NCBI RefSeq assembly: GCF_011064285.1
Contig: NZ_CP049331.1
Coordinates: 806,001-870,000, forward strand
Direction: 5' to 3'
Origin: Vibrio ziniensis
Lineage (GTDB): Bacteria; Pseudomonadota; Gammaproteobacteria; Enterobacterales; Vibrionaceae
DNA length: 64,000 nucleotides
In this document: positions 17,040 through 27,295 of the stretch, in pieces
How the letters are laid out: every line of letters begins with the position of its first letter
How positions within the stretch are numbered: position 1 is the stretch's first letter
Made by a program: the position numbers and the translations under genes
The notes under the pieces: generated by a model
What the model was told of the DNA's origin: nothing
The model's input: only the letters and a program-made list of their open reading frames with translations
Database searches by the model: none

Positions 17040-17655
17040 TACAAGAATAGATGGCGGTGAAAATGCACCTTTGTTTATTTTTGCTCATGGTGCCGGTGCA
17101 GATATGGACCATGAGTTTATGTCACGAGTTGCCAAAGGTTTAGCTTACAAGGGTATTCGTGTCGTGCGTTTTAACTTTCCTTATATGGTAAAACGATCAG
17201 AGGACGGTAAACGTCGCCCGCCAGACAGAGCGCCGAAGCTTTTAGATGCATTCGAAGAAATGATTAAAGCGTATGGATCGAAACCTGTCGTCATAGGTGG
17301 TAAATCTATGGGAGGCAGAATGGCGTCGCTTTTAAGTGATAACACTATGGTTAAAGGTATTGCTTGTTTAGGTTTTCCTTTTCATCCTCCGGGTAAGTTG
17401 GATAAGTACAAAGGCGAGCATTTAGCAGCTATGGAGAAACCTTGTCTGATTTTACAAGGTGAGCGCGATACTTTTGGGACTCGGGATGAATGCAATAATT
17501 TCGATTTTAGCAGCCATATAAGGCTTGAGTATATCCCCGATGGAGATCATAGCTTTAAACCTCGTAAGTCTTCTGGACACACTGAAGTGGGCAATATTGC
17601 TCTTGCGATTGAACATTTAAGTCGATTTATTTTGGAACTGAACAATGAAAAGTAA
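17032..17655 (+). CDS. Alpha/beta-fold hydrolase (KANL3/Tex30-like)
   Basis: 207 residues, an alpha/beta-hydrolase of the short KANL3/Tex30-like group. The oxyanion region FAHGAGADMDHEFM is near residues 18-31. The nucleophile elbow IGGKSMGGRMASLL (Ser near 94) follows. A late acidic residue occurs in LQGERDTFGTRDEC and the catalytic His in IPDGDHSFKPRKSSG (near 181). No signal peptide, so cytoplasmic. Its start lies within the last codons of gcvA and its end overlaps the DUF423 gene, indicating tight co-translation. The substrate is unknown; insertion of this gene between gcvA and ygdD differs from E. coli. Confidence 0.85.
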   Translation: MSNTRIDGGENAPLFIFAHGAGADMDHEFMSRVAKGLAYKGIRVVRFNFPYMVKRSEDGKRRPPDRAPKLLDAFEEMIKAYGSKPVVIGGKSMGGRMASLLSDNTMVKGIACLGFPFHPPGKLDKYKGEHLAAMEKPCLILQGERDTFGTRDECNNFDFSSHIRLEYIPDGDHSFKPRKSSGHTEVGNIALAIEHLSRFILELNNEK

Positions 17656-18043
17656 GTACCTGCTCACATTAGGTGGTCTGTTTTCTGGTATTGCCGTTGC
17701 TCTTGGGGCATTTGCTGCACACGGTTTGAAAGCGCATGTCACCGCATACCATTTAGATGTTTTCCAAACTGGGGTGCAATATCAGTTTATCCATGCTGTG
17801 GCTTTGATTGCGTGTGGTATTTTGCTGACATTGTCTCGCAGTGAAAAAGCACAAAAATATTTTAGCCGCGCAGCGATTTGCTTTATCATCGGCATCTTTT
17901 GTTTTAGTGGCAGCTTATATGCGTTAGCGCTGACAGGGATAAAGTGGTTTGGACCAATTACTCCAATGGGAGGGCTACTCTTTATCATTGGTTGGGTTCT
18001 ATTTGCTCTTGCTGCCATGAATTTTGATGAGGTGAAACAGTGA
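17645..18043 (+). CDS. ygdD: DUF423 family inner-membrane protein YgdD
   Basis: 132 residues with four hydrophobic helices, starting [20 protein letters not shown]. Family signature [20 protein letters not shown] at about 24-43, then [16 protein letters not shown] and [23 protein letters not shown]423 proteins are small membrane proteins without a proven role. It overlaps both neighbours (11 bp with the hydrolase, 4 bp with rlmM), so it belongs to the gcvA operon. Confidence 0.92.
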   Translation: MKSKYLLTLGGLFSGIAVALGAFAAHGLKAHVTAYHLDVFQTGVQYQFIHAVALIACGILLTLSRSEKAQKYFSRAAICFIIGIFCFSGSLYALALTGIKWFGPITPMGGLLFIIGWVLFALAAMNFDEVKQ

Positions 18044-19131
18044 AACAAGTGATGCTCTATTGCCGTGCGGGCTTTGAGAAAGAATGCGCAGGTGAAATAC
18101 AAGATAAAGCAACGCAACTTGAGGTTTTTGGTTTCCCTCGTGTCGTGAAAAATGCTGGTTATGTGTTGTTTGAGTGTTACCAAGAGGGGGATGCCGACAA
18201 ACTGATCAAGGATATTGATTTTCAGGCGCTGATTTTCTCTCGCCAGATGTTTGCCGTTGCCGCTGAACTTTCCGATCTACCGACTGAAGATCGTATCTCG
18301 CCGATTCTTTCAGAACTAGGCGAGTTTGAAGATTTCCCTCTATGCGGAGATATTCGCGTAGAAACGCCAGATACCAATGAAGCAAAAGAACTGTTGAAGT
18401 TCTGTCGTAAGTTTACTGTGCCACTACGTCAAGCTATGCGCGGTAAAGGTCTTCTGACAGCTAAAGACAATGCGAAGAGACCTGTTCTTCATGTGTGCTT
18501 TGTTAAGTCTGGTCACTGTTATGTGGGTTATTCCTACAGCAATAACAACTCTAAGTTCTTTATGGGTATCCCTCGTCTTAAGTTCCCTGCGGACGCGCCA
18601 AGCCGTTCAACGCTTAAACTTGAAGAAGCATTCCACGTTTTCATTCCTCGTGAAGAGTGGGATGAGCGTTTAGCTTCAGGTATGTGGGCAGTAGACTTAG
18701 GCGCATGTCCTGGTGGATGGACGTATCAATTGGTGAAACGTTCGATGTTTGTACATGCCATCGACAACGGAATGATGGCGGATAGCCTAATGGAAACAGG
18801 ACAAGTGAAACACCATATGGTTGATGGCTTCAAGTTTGAGCCGCCACGTAAGAACGTGACATGGTTGGTTTGCGACATGATTGAAAAGCCTTCTCGTGTG
18901 GCGCAATTGATGGGGGAGTGGATAATTAGTGGGTGGGCGAAAGAAGCGATCTTTAACCTTAAGCTACCAATGAAAGGTCGTTATGATGAAGTGTTACAGG
19001 ATATTGAAAACTTAAAAATATTCCTAAAAGATAATAACGTTAAGTTTAGACTTCAGGCGAAACATCTTTATCATGACCGCGAAGAAATCACGGTGCATGT
19101 GCAGACGTTAAAGACGATCTCTCCACATTAA
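18040..19131 (+). CDS. rlmM: 23S rRNA (cytidine-2498-2'-O)-methyltransferase RlmM
   Basis: Methylates the ribose of C2498 in 23S rRNA before subunit assembly. 363 residues: N-terminal THUMP-like domain, with [20 protein letters not shown] near 113-132, and C-terminal Rossmann methyltransferase. The SAM motif is [20 protein letters not shown] near 217-236. Catalytic K-D-K residues fall in [11 protein letters not shown] and [14 protein letters not shown]. The start is GTG at 18040, overlapping the ygdD stop as GTGA. Last gene of the gcvA operon; a bidirectional terminator follows. Confidence 0.95.
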   Translation: MKQVMLYCRAGFEKECAGEIQDKATQLEVFGFPRVVKNAGYVLFECYQEGDADKLIKDIDFQALIFSRQMFAVAAELSDLPTEDRISPILSELGEFEDFPLCGDIRVETPDTNEAKELLKFCRKFTVPLRQAMRGKGLLTAKDNAKRPVLHVCFVKSGHCYVGYSYSNNNSKFFMGIPRLKFPADAPSRSTLKLEEAFHVFIPREEWDERLASGMWAVDLGACPGGWTYQLVKRSMFVHAIDNGMMADSLMETGQVKHHMVDGFKFEPPRKNVTWLVCDMIEKPSRVAQLMGEWIISGWAKEAIFNLKLPMKGRYDEVLQDIENLKIFLKDNNVKFRLQAKHLYHDREEITVHVQTLKTISPH

Positions 19132-19213
19132 TCCTCGCCGTAATTGAAAGCTGTAGGGGCTTTGTTTGTTGCTTACTCACAGCTGCAATTGTCTAGAGGA
19201 TAATATCAGTCAT

Positions 19214-19242
19214 AAAAAACGCGCATATATGCGCGTTTTTTA
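19214..19242. terminator. Bidirectional intrinsic terminator between rlmM and xni
   Basis: AAAAAACGCGCATATATGCGCGTTTTTT, a symmetrical hairpin with A-run and T-run, serving both convergent genes. Confidence 0.9.
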
Positions 19243-19264
19243 TGAGAGTAACTTTAAGTGAACA

Positions 19265-20035
19265 CTACTCTTTGTTAAAGCGAATGTCTTGAAGATTAAA
19301 GCCAAGTTCGATGTCGGTTTTTAGTGTCGAAATCCGTTTGCAGATTCGAGCCATCTCAATATGTTCATCCAGTTTTTTACGATATTTAGGCGCGAGTTCA
19401 TCACTGGCGTAAGCTTGTTCGATATCGGTAAACTGAGTCAAAATTTCTTTCGCAGCTTTCGGCCCAATACCAGCTACACCGGGAACTTGACTAGAGCTGA
19501 TACCCGTTAATCCCCAATAATCGGCGAGCTGTGAAGGTTTAACGCCGAATTCATTTTGAATAAAAGGTTCATCTAACCAACGATGTTGGAAGTAGTCTCG
19601 GATTTGTAGAGTTGGTGACAGAAGCTGGCAATAGCCTTTATCGGTGGAAATAATAGTGACTTTCTCATTATGACTCGCAACTTTACATGCCAAAGTTGCG
19701 ACTAAATCATCTGCCTCATCACCTTCTGAAAGCAGTGAATCGATCCCCAGTTCCCACCATGCTTGCTGGATGCGATCTAATCCTTGTTGAAGAGGTTCGG
19801 GCATTGGTTTTCGACCTTCTTTGTAGGTTGGAAGAAGGTCAGCACGCCAGCCTCTGTCTTGCAGGTGGTGATCAAAAACCGCAATGATGTGGGTTGGTTC
19901 GGATTCGTTGATAATACGTTGTAGCGTGCGAGTTGTTGTGCTTATGGTTCTCTCAATATCATTAGGGTCTGGCTGTGCAGAATGAACGCGACGGATGAGA
20001 TTGAGAGCATCAATAATGACAAGATGAATAGACAT
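19265..20035 (-). CDS. xni: Flap endonuclease Xni (ExoIX)
   Basis: Paralogue of the 5'-nuclease domain of DNA polymerase I; a structure-specific flap nuclease. About 256 residues starting MSIHLVIIDALNLIRRVHSA. The GTG two codons upstream (20041) is less likely. Metal-binding blocks are EGDEADDLVATLA near 101-113 and IISTDKGYCQLLSP near 125-138. The helix-hairpin-helix DNA-binding motif is QVPGVAGIGPKAAKEILTQF near 183-202. E. coli Xni is noted for lacking one active-site carboxylate of related nucleases. Lies downstream of ppnN, separated by a terminator-like hairpin. Confidence 0.93.
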   Translation of the reverse strand: MSIHLVIIDALNLIRRVHSAQPDPNDIERTISTTTRTLQRIINESEPTHIIAVFDHHLQDRGWRADLLPTYKEGRKPMPEPLQQGLDRIQQAWWELGIDSLLSEGDEADDLVATLACKVASHNEKVTIISTDKGYCQLLSPTLQIRDYFQHRWLDEPFIQNEFGVKPSQLADYWGLTGISSSQVPGVAGIGPKAAKEILTQFTDIEQAYASDELAPKYRKKLDEHIEMARICKRISTLKTDIELGFNLQDIRFNKE

Positions 20036-20041
20036 AAACAC

Positions 20042-20070
20042 AAAAAAATAAGGAGCGATTGCCCCTTATT
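20042..20070 (-). terminator. Terminator-like hairpin between ppnN and xni
   Basis: AATAAGGGGC-aatc-GCTCCTTATT on the minus strand with one internal mismatch, then a run of Ts. It would end ppnN transcription just before xni, although xni has no other obvious promoter here, so read-through may be important. Confidence 0.65.
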
Positions 20071-20101
20071 CTAATGAATTTTAACAACATTACTACCGTG
20101 A

Positions 20102-21460
20102 CTAGCTTTCAATACGATAACAAGGTATGTAAGCAGTACCACCCGGAAGCTTCATTCGATCTTGCTCAACGAAGTCTTTCAGTAGCTTATCCATCTTCTT
20201 CATTAACTTAGAATCGCCATGGAGAGTAAATGGCCCATAACGTTCGATTTCTCGAATACCTTCAGACTTGACGTTGCCTGCAACGATACCAGAGAAAGCC
20301 CTACGTAAATTTGCAGCCAAAACTTCCGGACGTTGGTTCAAGTGCAAATCTAGGTTAGCCATGTTTTCGTGAGTTGGTTCAAACGGAAGTTGGAATTCAG
20401 GCTCAACTTTTAATGACCAGTTATAGCTATAAGCATCCTCGTTATCTTTACGTTGTTGGCGAACTTTAGGCATCGCATTTTTCATAATACGCGCGGCTTC
20501 TGCTGGGTTATCAATCACTATGGTGTAGTGTTTCTGAGCTTCAGCACCTAATGTTTCACCAATAAACTCATCGATAGAACGGAAGTATTCTTCACTTTCT
20601 TTTGGACCGGTTAATACGATAGGCATTGGTTGGGATGCATTCTCAGGATGCATCATAATACCTAGCAAATAGAGAAGCTCTTCTGCCGTACCAGGACCTC
20701 CAGGGAAAATGATGATACCGTGTGCCATTCGAACAAACGCTTCTAAACGTTTTTCGATATCTGGCATGATGATCAGCTCGTTCACAATAGGGTTTGGCGG
20801 CTCAGCAGCAATGATAGAAGGCTCAGTTAATCCAATATAACGTTTATCACCATAGCGTTGCTTGGCGTGACCAATGGCCGCTCCTTTCATCGGACCTTCC
20901 ATTGCCCCTGGACCACATCCGGTACAGATGTTTAGCTCACGCAAACCTAATTCGTTACCGACTTCACGAGTGTATTGGTATTCGATTGGATTAATTGAAT
21001 GACCACCCCAACATACGACTAAGTTTGGTGTAATACCTGGAATAAGGGCTCCTGCATTACGCAATATTCCAAACACTAAGTTGGTTATATGTGTTGAGTT
21101 GGTTAGGTTGAGACGTTGTCCTTCTGCAATGTGCATATTGACGTAAACAATATCGCGCAGCACGGAAAAAAGATGTTCTTGGATACCTTTGATGATGTGG
21201 CCATCAACAAAAGCGTGCTCTGGTGGGTTAGTCAGTTCCAGTTTCACACCACGTTCGCGACGCATGACGGTAATATCAAAGTTAGTGTACTTATCTAACA
21301 GTTCTTTTGAGTTATCTGTGTGACTTCCAGAGTTGAGCACCGCAAGGCTACAGTTACGGTAAAGCTGGTAAAGATCACTGGATGCAGTTTTTTTTAATCG
21401 TTCTACTTCCAGTTGTGAGAGTAAGTCCATACTCCCCGCCGGGCTGACTTGAGTGATCAT
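20102..21460 (-). CDS. ppnN: Nucleotide 5'-monophosphate nucleosidase PpnN
   Basis: Hydrolyses purine (and pyrimidine) nucleoside monophosphates to base and ribose 5-phosphate; in E. coli activated by (p)ppGpp. 452 residues (E. coli 454), starting [20 protein letters not shown]. The LOG-like Rossmann core shows [20 protein letters not shown] near 178-197 and [20 protein letters not shown] near 250-269, the PGGxGTxxE catalytic signature. N- and C-terminal extensions typical of PpnN are present. Followed by xni on the same strand, as in E. coli ygdH-xni. Confidence 0.95.
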   Translation of the reverse strand: MITQVSPAGSMDLLSQLEVERLKKTASSDLYQLYRNCSLAVLNSGSHTDNSKELLDKYTNFDITVMRRERGVKLELTNPPEHAFVDGHIIKGIQEHLFSVLRDIVYVNMHIAEGQRLNLTNSTHITNLVFGILRNAGALIPGITPNLVVCWGGHSINPIEYQYTREVGNELGLRELNICTGCGPGAMEGPMKGAAIGHAKQRYGDKRYIGLTEPSIIAAEPPNPIVNELIIMPDIEKRLEAFVRMAHGIIIFPGGPGTAEELLYLLGIMMHPENASQPMPIVLTGPKESEEYFRSIDEFIGETLGAEAQKHYTIVIDNPAEAARIMKNAMPKVRQQRKDNEDAYSYNWSLKVEPEFQLPFEPTHENMANLDLHLNQRPEVLAANLRRAFSGIVAGNVKSEGIREIERYGPFTLHGDSKLMKKMDKLLKDFVEQDRMKLPGGTAYIPCYRIES

Positions 21461-21829
21461 GAGAGCCTCCTTAATTGAGAGGGTAAGAGATCGCTAGGAT
21501 CTTTGTGTAATAGCTGATGCAGACAGCACATCTTATACCAATCAAGACAAGTAAGTGTTCAGAAAGTTGCGTAGGAAAAATCGCGTGCTTCTTTAATTGG
21601 GTGTCTACTTATATATTTTTGATAAGAACGATCGATGCGATTAAAAGCAGCAAATCTGGTTCTTGATGAGTATGTCAATATCAATATGGTAACTTATTGA
21701 TATTTCAAGTTTCAATCTAGTGTGCTTTATGCAGGAAGGAGAACACGATACTCCATAAAGTGTGATGTGTATCGTGTAATTGTTGTGAGTTTGCCTAAAT
21801 TTTGCTCGCTTGAATGGTTTTTACTGCTG
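21461..21829. other. 369-bp noncoding gap between ppnN and GGDEF gene
   Basis: No supported gene. It holds a 9-bp inverted repeat, ACACGATAC (21743-21751) and GTATCGTGT (21769-21777), with a 17-nt loop. A single ATACCAATC end-like sequence at 21536 resembles one terminus of the dispersed repeat family but lacks its partner end and hairpin core. Confidence 0.5.
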
Positions 21830-23395
21830 TTACTTCCAAGTGATTTGGTTTGGACCAAACTTTTTACCGTTGTTCAGAGCGATATGTAAACGCTCGAGAA
21901 CTATTTCTGGTGAATCCGAATCTTTAAATAATGTACTTGCCGCACTAAGGGTGATAGTGATGTTTTTATCACGGAACTTGAATGGTAAGTGAGAAATACT
22001 TCGTTGAATCTTTTGTACGATTTGGTAACACTCCGAATCAGCACGCTCAGGCAGCAATAACACGAATTCTTCACCAGAGAAACGCGCGACAGTGTCGGTA
22101 TCTTCAATATTGTTTTTGATGGTGCGAGCGATAATTTTCAGTGCCTTATCACCAGCAGCATAACCAAAGCTGTCATTGATGGCTTTGAATTTGTCGATAT
22201 CAAGCATCACAACACGAAGATTGTGCTGAGCTCGAATCCAACGGCGATATTCAAGTTCTATCCGATCATTAAAGGCTGTGCGGTTGTATACCTTGGTAAG
22301 GGGATCTTGCAGCATACGCTGAGCTTGATCTTCTAAGCGACGACGATAGTCTTGTGTGACTTCGTAGAGCGCTTCCATCTGGTTTTTGGTGTAATCCATA
22401 CGTTCAATAAGCGCTTGTTCGCGGACTTCTGCTAGTGTCAGCCGTTCCGATAACGAAGCAAGTTCGCTCATTAGAGGATTCAAAGTGCCTTTTAGAGCGT
22501 TGATTTCTGTACCATCACGAACGGCAGTTTGGCTTCTAGCGACAAGAGAATTCAGTTCCTTGTGCATATCTTTGCGGTGTTCGAAATAGTTATGGCTCTG
22601 TTCAACGTTCAGAGCCGAGCTTTTTAAGCTGCTAGACAGTGACGCGTTAACTTGTTCAAGAAACTTTTCAGATGTCTTACGTTCGTAATTTGTCCCAGCA
22701 ACAACTAATTTTAGTACTTCAAGCGTCAGTTCTAACAAATTCTGAGTACTCACCCCGAGTAGGAGTTTAGCTCGAATATCATTCAGCAAGTCGCCGGATT
22801 CGCCTTCAAAATCTAACTCAGTGATAAGTAATTGCAATTCCTCATTCAGCTTGAGGAGGACTTCTTTATCTGCACTCTGGGTTAGCTCTTCCACCACTGC
22901 ATCAGGGTTAGTGGTGATAATTTTTATTGAACGTTCATAAATGGCGAGAAGGCGTAAAGCTTGGTCTACTTTCGGTAGGCTTTGTCCTGTTGAGAAGCTT
23001 AGAAGATCACGGAGGTCACGTTTAATTTTAGACGGTAAACCCGGAATACGTAGTAATACTTCACCGCTATGCTTTACCTGTTCATCTAAATGCTGGTTCT
23101 GCTTTTGGGTGTCTAACGTTTGCTTCTTCAACATGCGCTCCAATACGGCCAAGCGAGGAATTAAAATGCTGACATCTTTTTGTTGTTCAAGCGCTTCTCG
23201 TAATTCCACCAAATTTTGGTTGAGACGACTATCCTCGCCTTTACAGGCAAGACTGAGTGATGCAACGATTCGTTTAAGGACTTTTTGCTCAAGTTTGAAT
23301 CTGAGCGAGTTATCCCTTTGTGTCAAACGAGTCTGCTCCAACTGCAATTTGAGTTGGTGTAACTGAATCTGGATATCTTGCTCTAATACGCCCAT
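21830..23395 (-). CDS. GGDEF-domain protein with long coiled-coil N-terminus
   Basis: 521 residues. The first ~340 residues are charged and helical with coiled-coil character and no membrane segment or sensor motif; the last ~165 form a GGDEF domain (LQDPLTKVYNRTAFNDRIEL begins it). The substrate region reads VVMLDIDKFKAINDSFGYAA. The signature is SGEEF instead of GGDEF/GGEEF. The upstream inhibitory-site position reads ExxD rather than RxxD, and the usual FGHxxGD His is Tyr. Metal-binding Asp and the EEF acidic pair remain, so weak cyclase activity is possible, without product inhibition. I recall a GGDEF gene at the matching V. cholerae position, but orthology is inference. Confidence 0.87.
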   Translation of the reverse strand: MGVLEQDIQIQLHQLKLQLEQTRLTQRDNSLRFKLEQKVLKRIVASLSLACKGEDSRLNQNLVELREALEQQKDVSILIPRLAVLERMLKKQTLDTQKQNQHLDEQVKHSGEVLLRIPGLPSKIKRDLRDLLSFSTGQSLPKVDQALRLLAIYERSIKIITTNPDAVVEELTQSADKEVLLKLNEELQLLITELDFEGESGDLLNDIRAKLLLGVSTQNLLELTLEVLKLVVAGTNYERKTSEKFLEQVNASLSSSLKSSALNVEQSHNYFEHRKDMHKELNSLVARSQTAVRDGTEINALKGTLNPLMSELASLSERLTLAEVREQALIERMDYTKNQMEALYEVTQDYRRRLEDQAQRMLQDPLTKVYNRTAFNDRIELEYRRWIRAQHNLRVVMLDIDKFKAINDSFGYAAGDKALKIIARTIKNNIEDTDTVARFSGEEFVLLLPERADSECYQIVQKIQRSISHLPFKFRDKNITITLSAASTLFKDSDSPEIVLERLHIALNNGKKFGPNQITWK

Positions 23396-23504
23396 TTATG
23401 GAAATGCTAAATATTTAAGGGGATTCTAATCCTAATTACTGATTTGTCGATAATAACAAAATTCTTTGATTCGTCATCGTATCTCTTTGTTATTTAGTTA
23501 GGAT

Positions 23505-25772
23505 TTATCCATCTTTTAATATTTTTTTGATGCTCTCCTCATTATTGTGAGAAGAATGGACTTTTATCAAACCTTGATTGATAGCGTGCTTGCAAGATTT
23601 GCGCATATTGCTCGATGCGAAGCTAGCTGCTGGCGCGTTATCAATGGCTTTCAAATAGACCCAATGTGAACAGTTTTCTTTCATGCTTAAGTCACGAGCG
23701 GCACTGGTTGCCATTAACAAAATATCCAGCAATTCTTTATCGTTTATTGCAGTATAGGCTCTTGGCAAAAATGGATAATCAGCAATACCCATTCGAATGA
23801 TTCGATTCAGTTTACGCTCAGGTTGGAACTCTCGAATCCATTGCTGAACTTTTTCAAACATATCTTCCGGAGGACTGTCTCTGTCAATGCTCGGTTCAAT
23901 ATAAAGTAAGTTTGAATCTGAGAAATGATAGAGCCTTGTCGGTTCATCAATCTTGGATTTCAAGTACTCGCCAAATGCTCGCTCTAACTCTAATCCTGCG
24001 GTATAACCATGTTGTAGATACATGTTACGCAGGAAGGGAACATCAATCATGGCAAAACGAAGACGATCATTCAGTGGTTCGTGAATCAATTCACCGACAC
24101 TCCATAACTCGAAATTTTGGCTACTTCTTTGCAAAGATTTCGGTAGTTTTGCATTAAGCATACGTAAGTTGCGTAAGCGTGAGCGAGAGTGTGTAAACAA
24201 ATTGGTGTTAAGTTCTTCAATCTCTTCGTTTTGAGTTTGAATAATGTAGCTACGACGCAGAACTAGTAAAAATAAGCCTCCAGCAACGATAAATAGCGTA
24301 AAGGTTAGTTTCTGTAATTTGGAGTATTGACGTTTGGTCTCTTTAAGTTCTTTTTCTTGGCCAACTAAATGCAGCGTTTGTTCAACGAACTCCTTCTGCT
24401 GACGAAACGCATCTTCACTGATTTGATTCAGTTTTTCCTGATGGAGCCTTTCTAACACATTGCTGTGTTTCATCGCTTCCAGTGCGCGAGAATATTGACC
24501 AATTTGTTCATAGCCTTGAGATAGCAAGCGGTAGGCTTGCTGTTCAATATCCTGATTAGCAATGGACTGGCTAATCTCTAAGGCTTGTTGAGCATCTAAA
24601 ATTACTTTTTCACTTCTACGTTGATAATACGCTAGACCAGCATTAAGCAATGCCGCTTTTCCTTTTAAACGAGGAATGTTCGCGTACTGAAGAAGCTCCT
24701 CTGCTCGCTGTAAATATTGTTCCGCAAGCGGGTAGTTATAAAGATGAATGTAAGTTGCAGCCAGATTTAATCGGGTTTCAATGACGCTTTCGATGTTGTT
24801 GTTATTATTTTCATGGTCGATAACGTTGAAATAGTGCACCAAAGCAAGATTATACTTACCTAAATCAAAGTACACATCGCCCATACGTTTTAACACAATT
24901 GCAAGCTTTGGAGATTTTTCATAGTTATCATAAAAATCAGCAGCTTGAGATAGGTGGACGAGTGCTTTATCTAATACTCGACGTTCGAAAAATAGTTGCG
25001 CTAGCAGTGTGTTAGTTTTGGCAAGCAGAGCACTCGAGTTGGATTCAATAGAACCCCAATACGCTATCAATAGCTCTGAGAGTGCCAAATTATAGCGCTC
25101 ATGGTTCAAGTAATGACTGCCAACTATGATGTGATATTCGATTTTTGTATTATCTGACTGAAGAAGTTCTAGATCGTCTTTTAGGTCAGCAAATAGTTTG
25201 TTCGCCAATTCAACATCATCGGCTTTAGATGCTACTTCTGCACGAAGCAGCTTGATCTTATAGCCGATACCTCTTGCGGGCAGTTCTCTGGTTCTGATGG
25301 ATTCGTATTGCTGGGTAATGTCACGCAGCTTTTCGCGAGCCGCATTTACATCGTTACTATCAAGCCAATGCAGACGAATTTGTAGTAGCTGAATTTCTAA
25401 CTGCAAATAAGGGAGATTGAACTCTCGCGTAGTATTGTATGCCTCGTCCAATAGGCGAAAAGCTGCGATGGGATAACCGAGATTGAATTCTGCTTGAGCA
25501 AAGATTTTCATAGCGTCTACAGTACTCGCAGGAGTCCGTAGACGACTATCTGTTTCGTCTCTGGCAACCGTAGATGGATTTTGTTCGGTTTTCTCTGCCA
25601 TCTTCCTTGCGGTCAGATATTCACTGGTAAGGTCCTTAGCTTGTTGTGGTGATATTTCTATCAAACTTTCAGCTTCATTGAGCGTCGGTGATGAATACGG
25701 CGCAGCTTGTGAAAATACTGAACAAGAGAAAAGAGCTAGAGAAAACCAATGCTTCCAGCGAATAAATCCCAT
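23505..25772 (-). CDS. Secreted/membrane TPR protein with degenerate GGDEF-like domain
   Basis: 755 residues. Signal peptide (KHWFSLALFSCSVFSQAAP, cleavage after about residue 24), then a periplasmic array of TPR-like helical repeats from about 80 to 440 (for example ALVHLSQAADFYDN, ALVHYFNVIDHENN, AEQYLQRAEELLQY). One membrane helix, LTFTLFIVAGGLFLLVL, lies near 488-504. The cytoplasmic end is a coiled coil plus a ~190-residue domain with GGDEF-like secondary structure, whose signature position reads HFSDSNLLYIEP, so it cannot be a cyclase. Probably a sensor or scaffold. Same strand as the degenerate GGDEF gene 109 bp downstream. Confidence 0.8.
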   Translation of the reverse strand: MGFIRWKHWFSLALFSCSVFSQAAPYSSPTLNEAESLIEISPQQAKDLTSEYLTARKMAEKTEQNPSTVARDETDSRLRTPASTVDAMKIFAQAEFNLGYPIAAFRLLDEAYNTTREFNLPYLQLEIQLLQIRLHWLDSNDVNAAREKLRDITQQYESIRTRELPARGIGYKIKLLRAEVASKADDVELANKLFADLKDDLELLQSDNTKIEYHIIVGSHYLNHERYNLALSELLIAYWGSIESNSSALLAKTNTLLAQLFFERRVLDKALVHLSQAADFYDNYEKSPKLAIVLKRMGDVYFDLGKYNLALVHYFNVIDHENNNNNIESVIETRLNLAATYIHLYNYPLAEQYLQRAEELLQYANIPRLKGKAALLNAGLAYYQRRSEKVILDAQQALEISQSIANQDIEQQAYRLLSQGYEQIGQYSRALEAMKHSNVLERLHQEKLNQISEDAFRQQKEFVEQTLHLVGQEKELKETKRQYSKLQKLTFTLFIVAGGLFLLVLRRSYIIQTQNEEIEELNTNLFTHSRSRLRNLRMLNAKLPKSLQRSSQNFELWSVGELIHEPLNDRLRFAMIDVPFLRNMYLQHGYTAGLELERAFGEYLKSKIDEPTRLYHFSDSNLLYIEPSIDRDSPPEDMFEKVQQWIREFQPERKLNRIIRMGIADYPFLPRAYTAINDKELLDILLMATSAARDLSMKENCSHWVYLKAIDNAPAASFASSNMRKSCKHAINQGLIKVHSSHNNEESIKKILKDG

Positions 25773-25788
25773 CCTGAATTAAGTCCTT

Positions 25789-26634
25789 TTATTGACGAGC
25801 CATACGTTTATTATCTTGTGGTGCAACTTGCTCGGTTGAACGGTATGGATTGATATCTAAACCACCACGACGTGTATAGCGTGCAAATACGGTCAATTTT
25901 TCCGGTTTGCAGAAACGGGTGATGTCCATAAAGATACGCTCAACACATTGTTCATGAAACTCATTGTGCTCACGGAAAGAGACTATATAACGTAAAAGCG
26001 ATTCGCGGTTAATTTTGGGGCCACGATATGCGATTTCAACGCTTCCCCAGTCGGGCTGGTTGGTGATAAGACAGTTCGATTTCAAAAGGTGACTATGGAG
26101 TGTTTCGTCAACAATAGATTCTTCTGCTGCACCTTCTAGCAGTGTTTCGTCGAAATCATAGCTATTAATTTCGATGTCTTGATCATCAATACAATCGCCT
26201 TCCATAGTGACAATTGGTTCAGCGGTATAGTCGCTTAATGATTTTACTTTTACTTCAACCGTTTCACCAGCGCAGGCAGATAGGTCAGCAATCAAGATTT
26301 CTTCTACTTGCTGCCAGTTTTCAAATTTAGTCTGGTTAAAGCTATTTAGGTAAAGTTTGAATGATTTAGACTCAATTAAGTTGGCGCTAGTCGCTGGAAT
26401 GGCAACTTCACCGATAGCCACTTGTGGCAAACCTTTACTGTTTAACCATGACAACTCATAGAGTGTCCAGATGTCACAGCCTTTAAATGGCAGTTCACTA
26501 CCTAAATTTAAGTCGTCACGGTTTAAGCTTCGTGGAACCGGCTGTAGTAGTGTTGGATCATACTGGTGTGAGTAATCGGTTTTTTTACCTAAAGTCAGAC
26601 CTGCTAACTCTTTGGCATCGGAATATTTGCTCAT
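25789..26634 (-). CDS. queF: NADPH-dependent 7-cyano-7-deazaguanine reductase QueF
   Basis: Reduces preQ0 to preQ1 in queuosine tRNA modification. 281 residues, the long unimodular-tandem form. Family motif [20 protein letters not shown] near 89-108 binds NADPH. The catalytic cysteine is in [20 protein letters not shown] near 188-207, and the substrate Glu/His are in [17 protein letters not shown] near 228-244. Divergent from syd across a 109-bp shared promoter region. Standard length. Confidence 0.95.
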   Translation of the reverse strand: MSKYSDAKELAGLTLGKKTDYSHQYDPTLLQPVPRSLNRDDLNLGSELPFKGCDIWTLYELSWLNSKGLPQVAIGEVAIPATSANLIESKSFKLYLNSFNQTKFENWQQVEEILIADLSACAGETVEVKVKSLSDYTAEPIVTMEGDCIDDQDIEINSYDFDETLLEGAAEESIVDETLHSHLLKSNCLITNQPDWGSVEIAYRGPKINRESLLRYIVSFREHNEFHEQCVERIFMDITRFCKPEKLTVFARYTRRGGLDINPYRSTEQVAPQDNKRMARQ

Positions 26635-26743
26635 ACTTAATGCTTAATTCGATTAGAATAAGCAGAATTTTACGCAATACCGTAGCCTATGTCACCAAAG
26701 GGCTGCGAGTTAGCTTAATCGAATTCGAAGATTGGAGATTTTC

Positions 26744-27295
26744 ATGGCGCATTCTGTTGCAGAAGCCTTACATACTTTTAGCCAACGATATCTGGAAGCT
26801 TATCAAGCTGAGCACCACCACTTACCTGAAAATGAAGAGTTGGTGGACTGGGTTTCACCATGCGTTGAGCAGAAACTGGAAAATAGCGTGTATTGGCAGC
26901 CTGTTGTGAGAGACGCAGCCGCTGATTTCACCAATGTTGAAAATGGGATTGAGATTGCTTTGCACGAAGATATACATGCTTTTTATGGCTCTCAGTACAG
27001 TGCCGATATGCCTGCTAATTGGAAAGGAAATGCGCTTAACCTTTTGCAGGTTTGGAGCGATGAAGATTACGAGCGATTGCAGGAAAATATTCTTGGACAT
27101 TTGGTTATGCAGCGTCGTTTAAAGCAGAAACCAACAGTATTCATTGCTACGACAGACGATGAAATGGAAGTGGTGTCGATATGCAATCTGACGGGCAATG
27201 TTATCCTTGAAAAACTTGGCACAGATAACCGTCAAGTTCTTAGTGAAGATGTTGCGAGTTTCTTGGCACAGCTTGAGCCAGAGGTACAGGTATAA
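26744..27295 (+). CDS. syd: SecY-interacting protein Syd
   Basis: Peripheral cytoplasmic protein that binds SecY and can destabilise faulty translocons. 183 residues from ATG 26744, with GGAGA 6 bp upstream; a start at 26732 would lie on the ribosome-binding site. Family blocks [20 protein letters not shown] near 36-55, [16 protein letters not shown] near 84-99 and [20 protein letters not shown] near 132-151 are clear. Its stop overlaps the next start (TAATG). Confidence 0.93.
   Translation: MAHSVAEALHTFSQRYLEAYQAEHHHLPENEELVDWVSPCVEQKLENSVYWQPVVRDAAADFTNVENGIEIALHEDIHAFYGSQYSADMPANWKGNALNLLQVWSDEDYERLQENILGHLVMQRRLKQKPTVFIATTDDEMEVVSICNLTGNVILEKLGTDNRQVLSEDVASFLAQLEPEVQV

Noticed and set aside
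21536..21620. Possible fourth copy of the dispersed repeat (ATACCAATC start)
   Set aside because: Only one end-like sequence; no matching right end or central hairpin. Kept as a note in the gap description.
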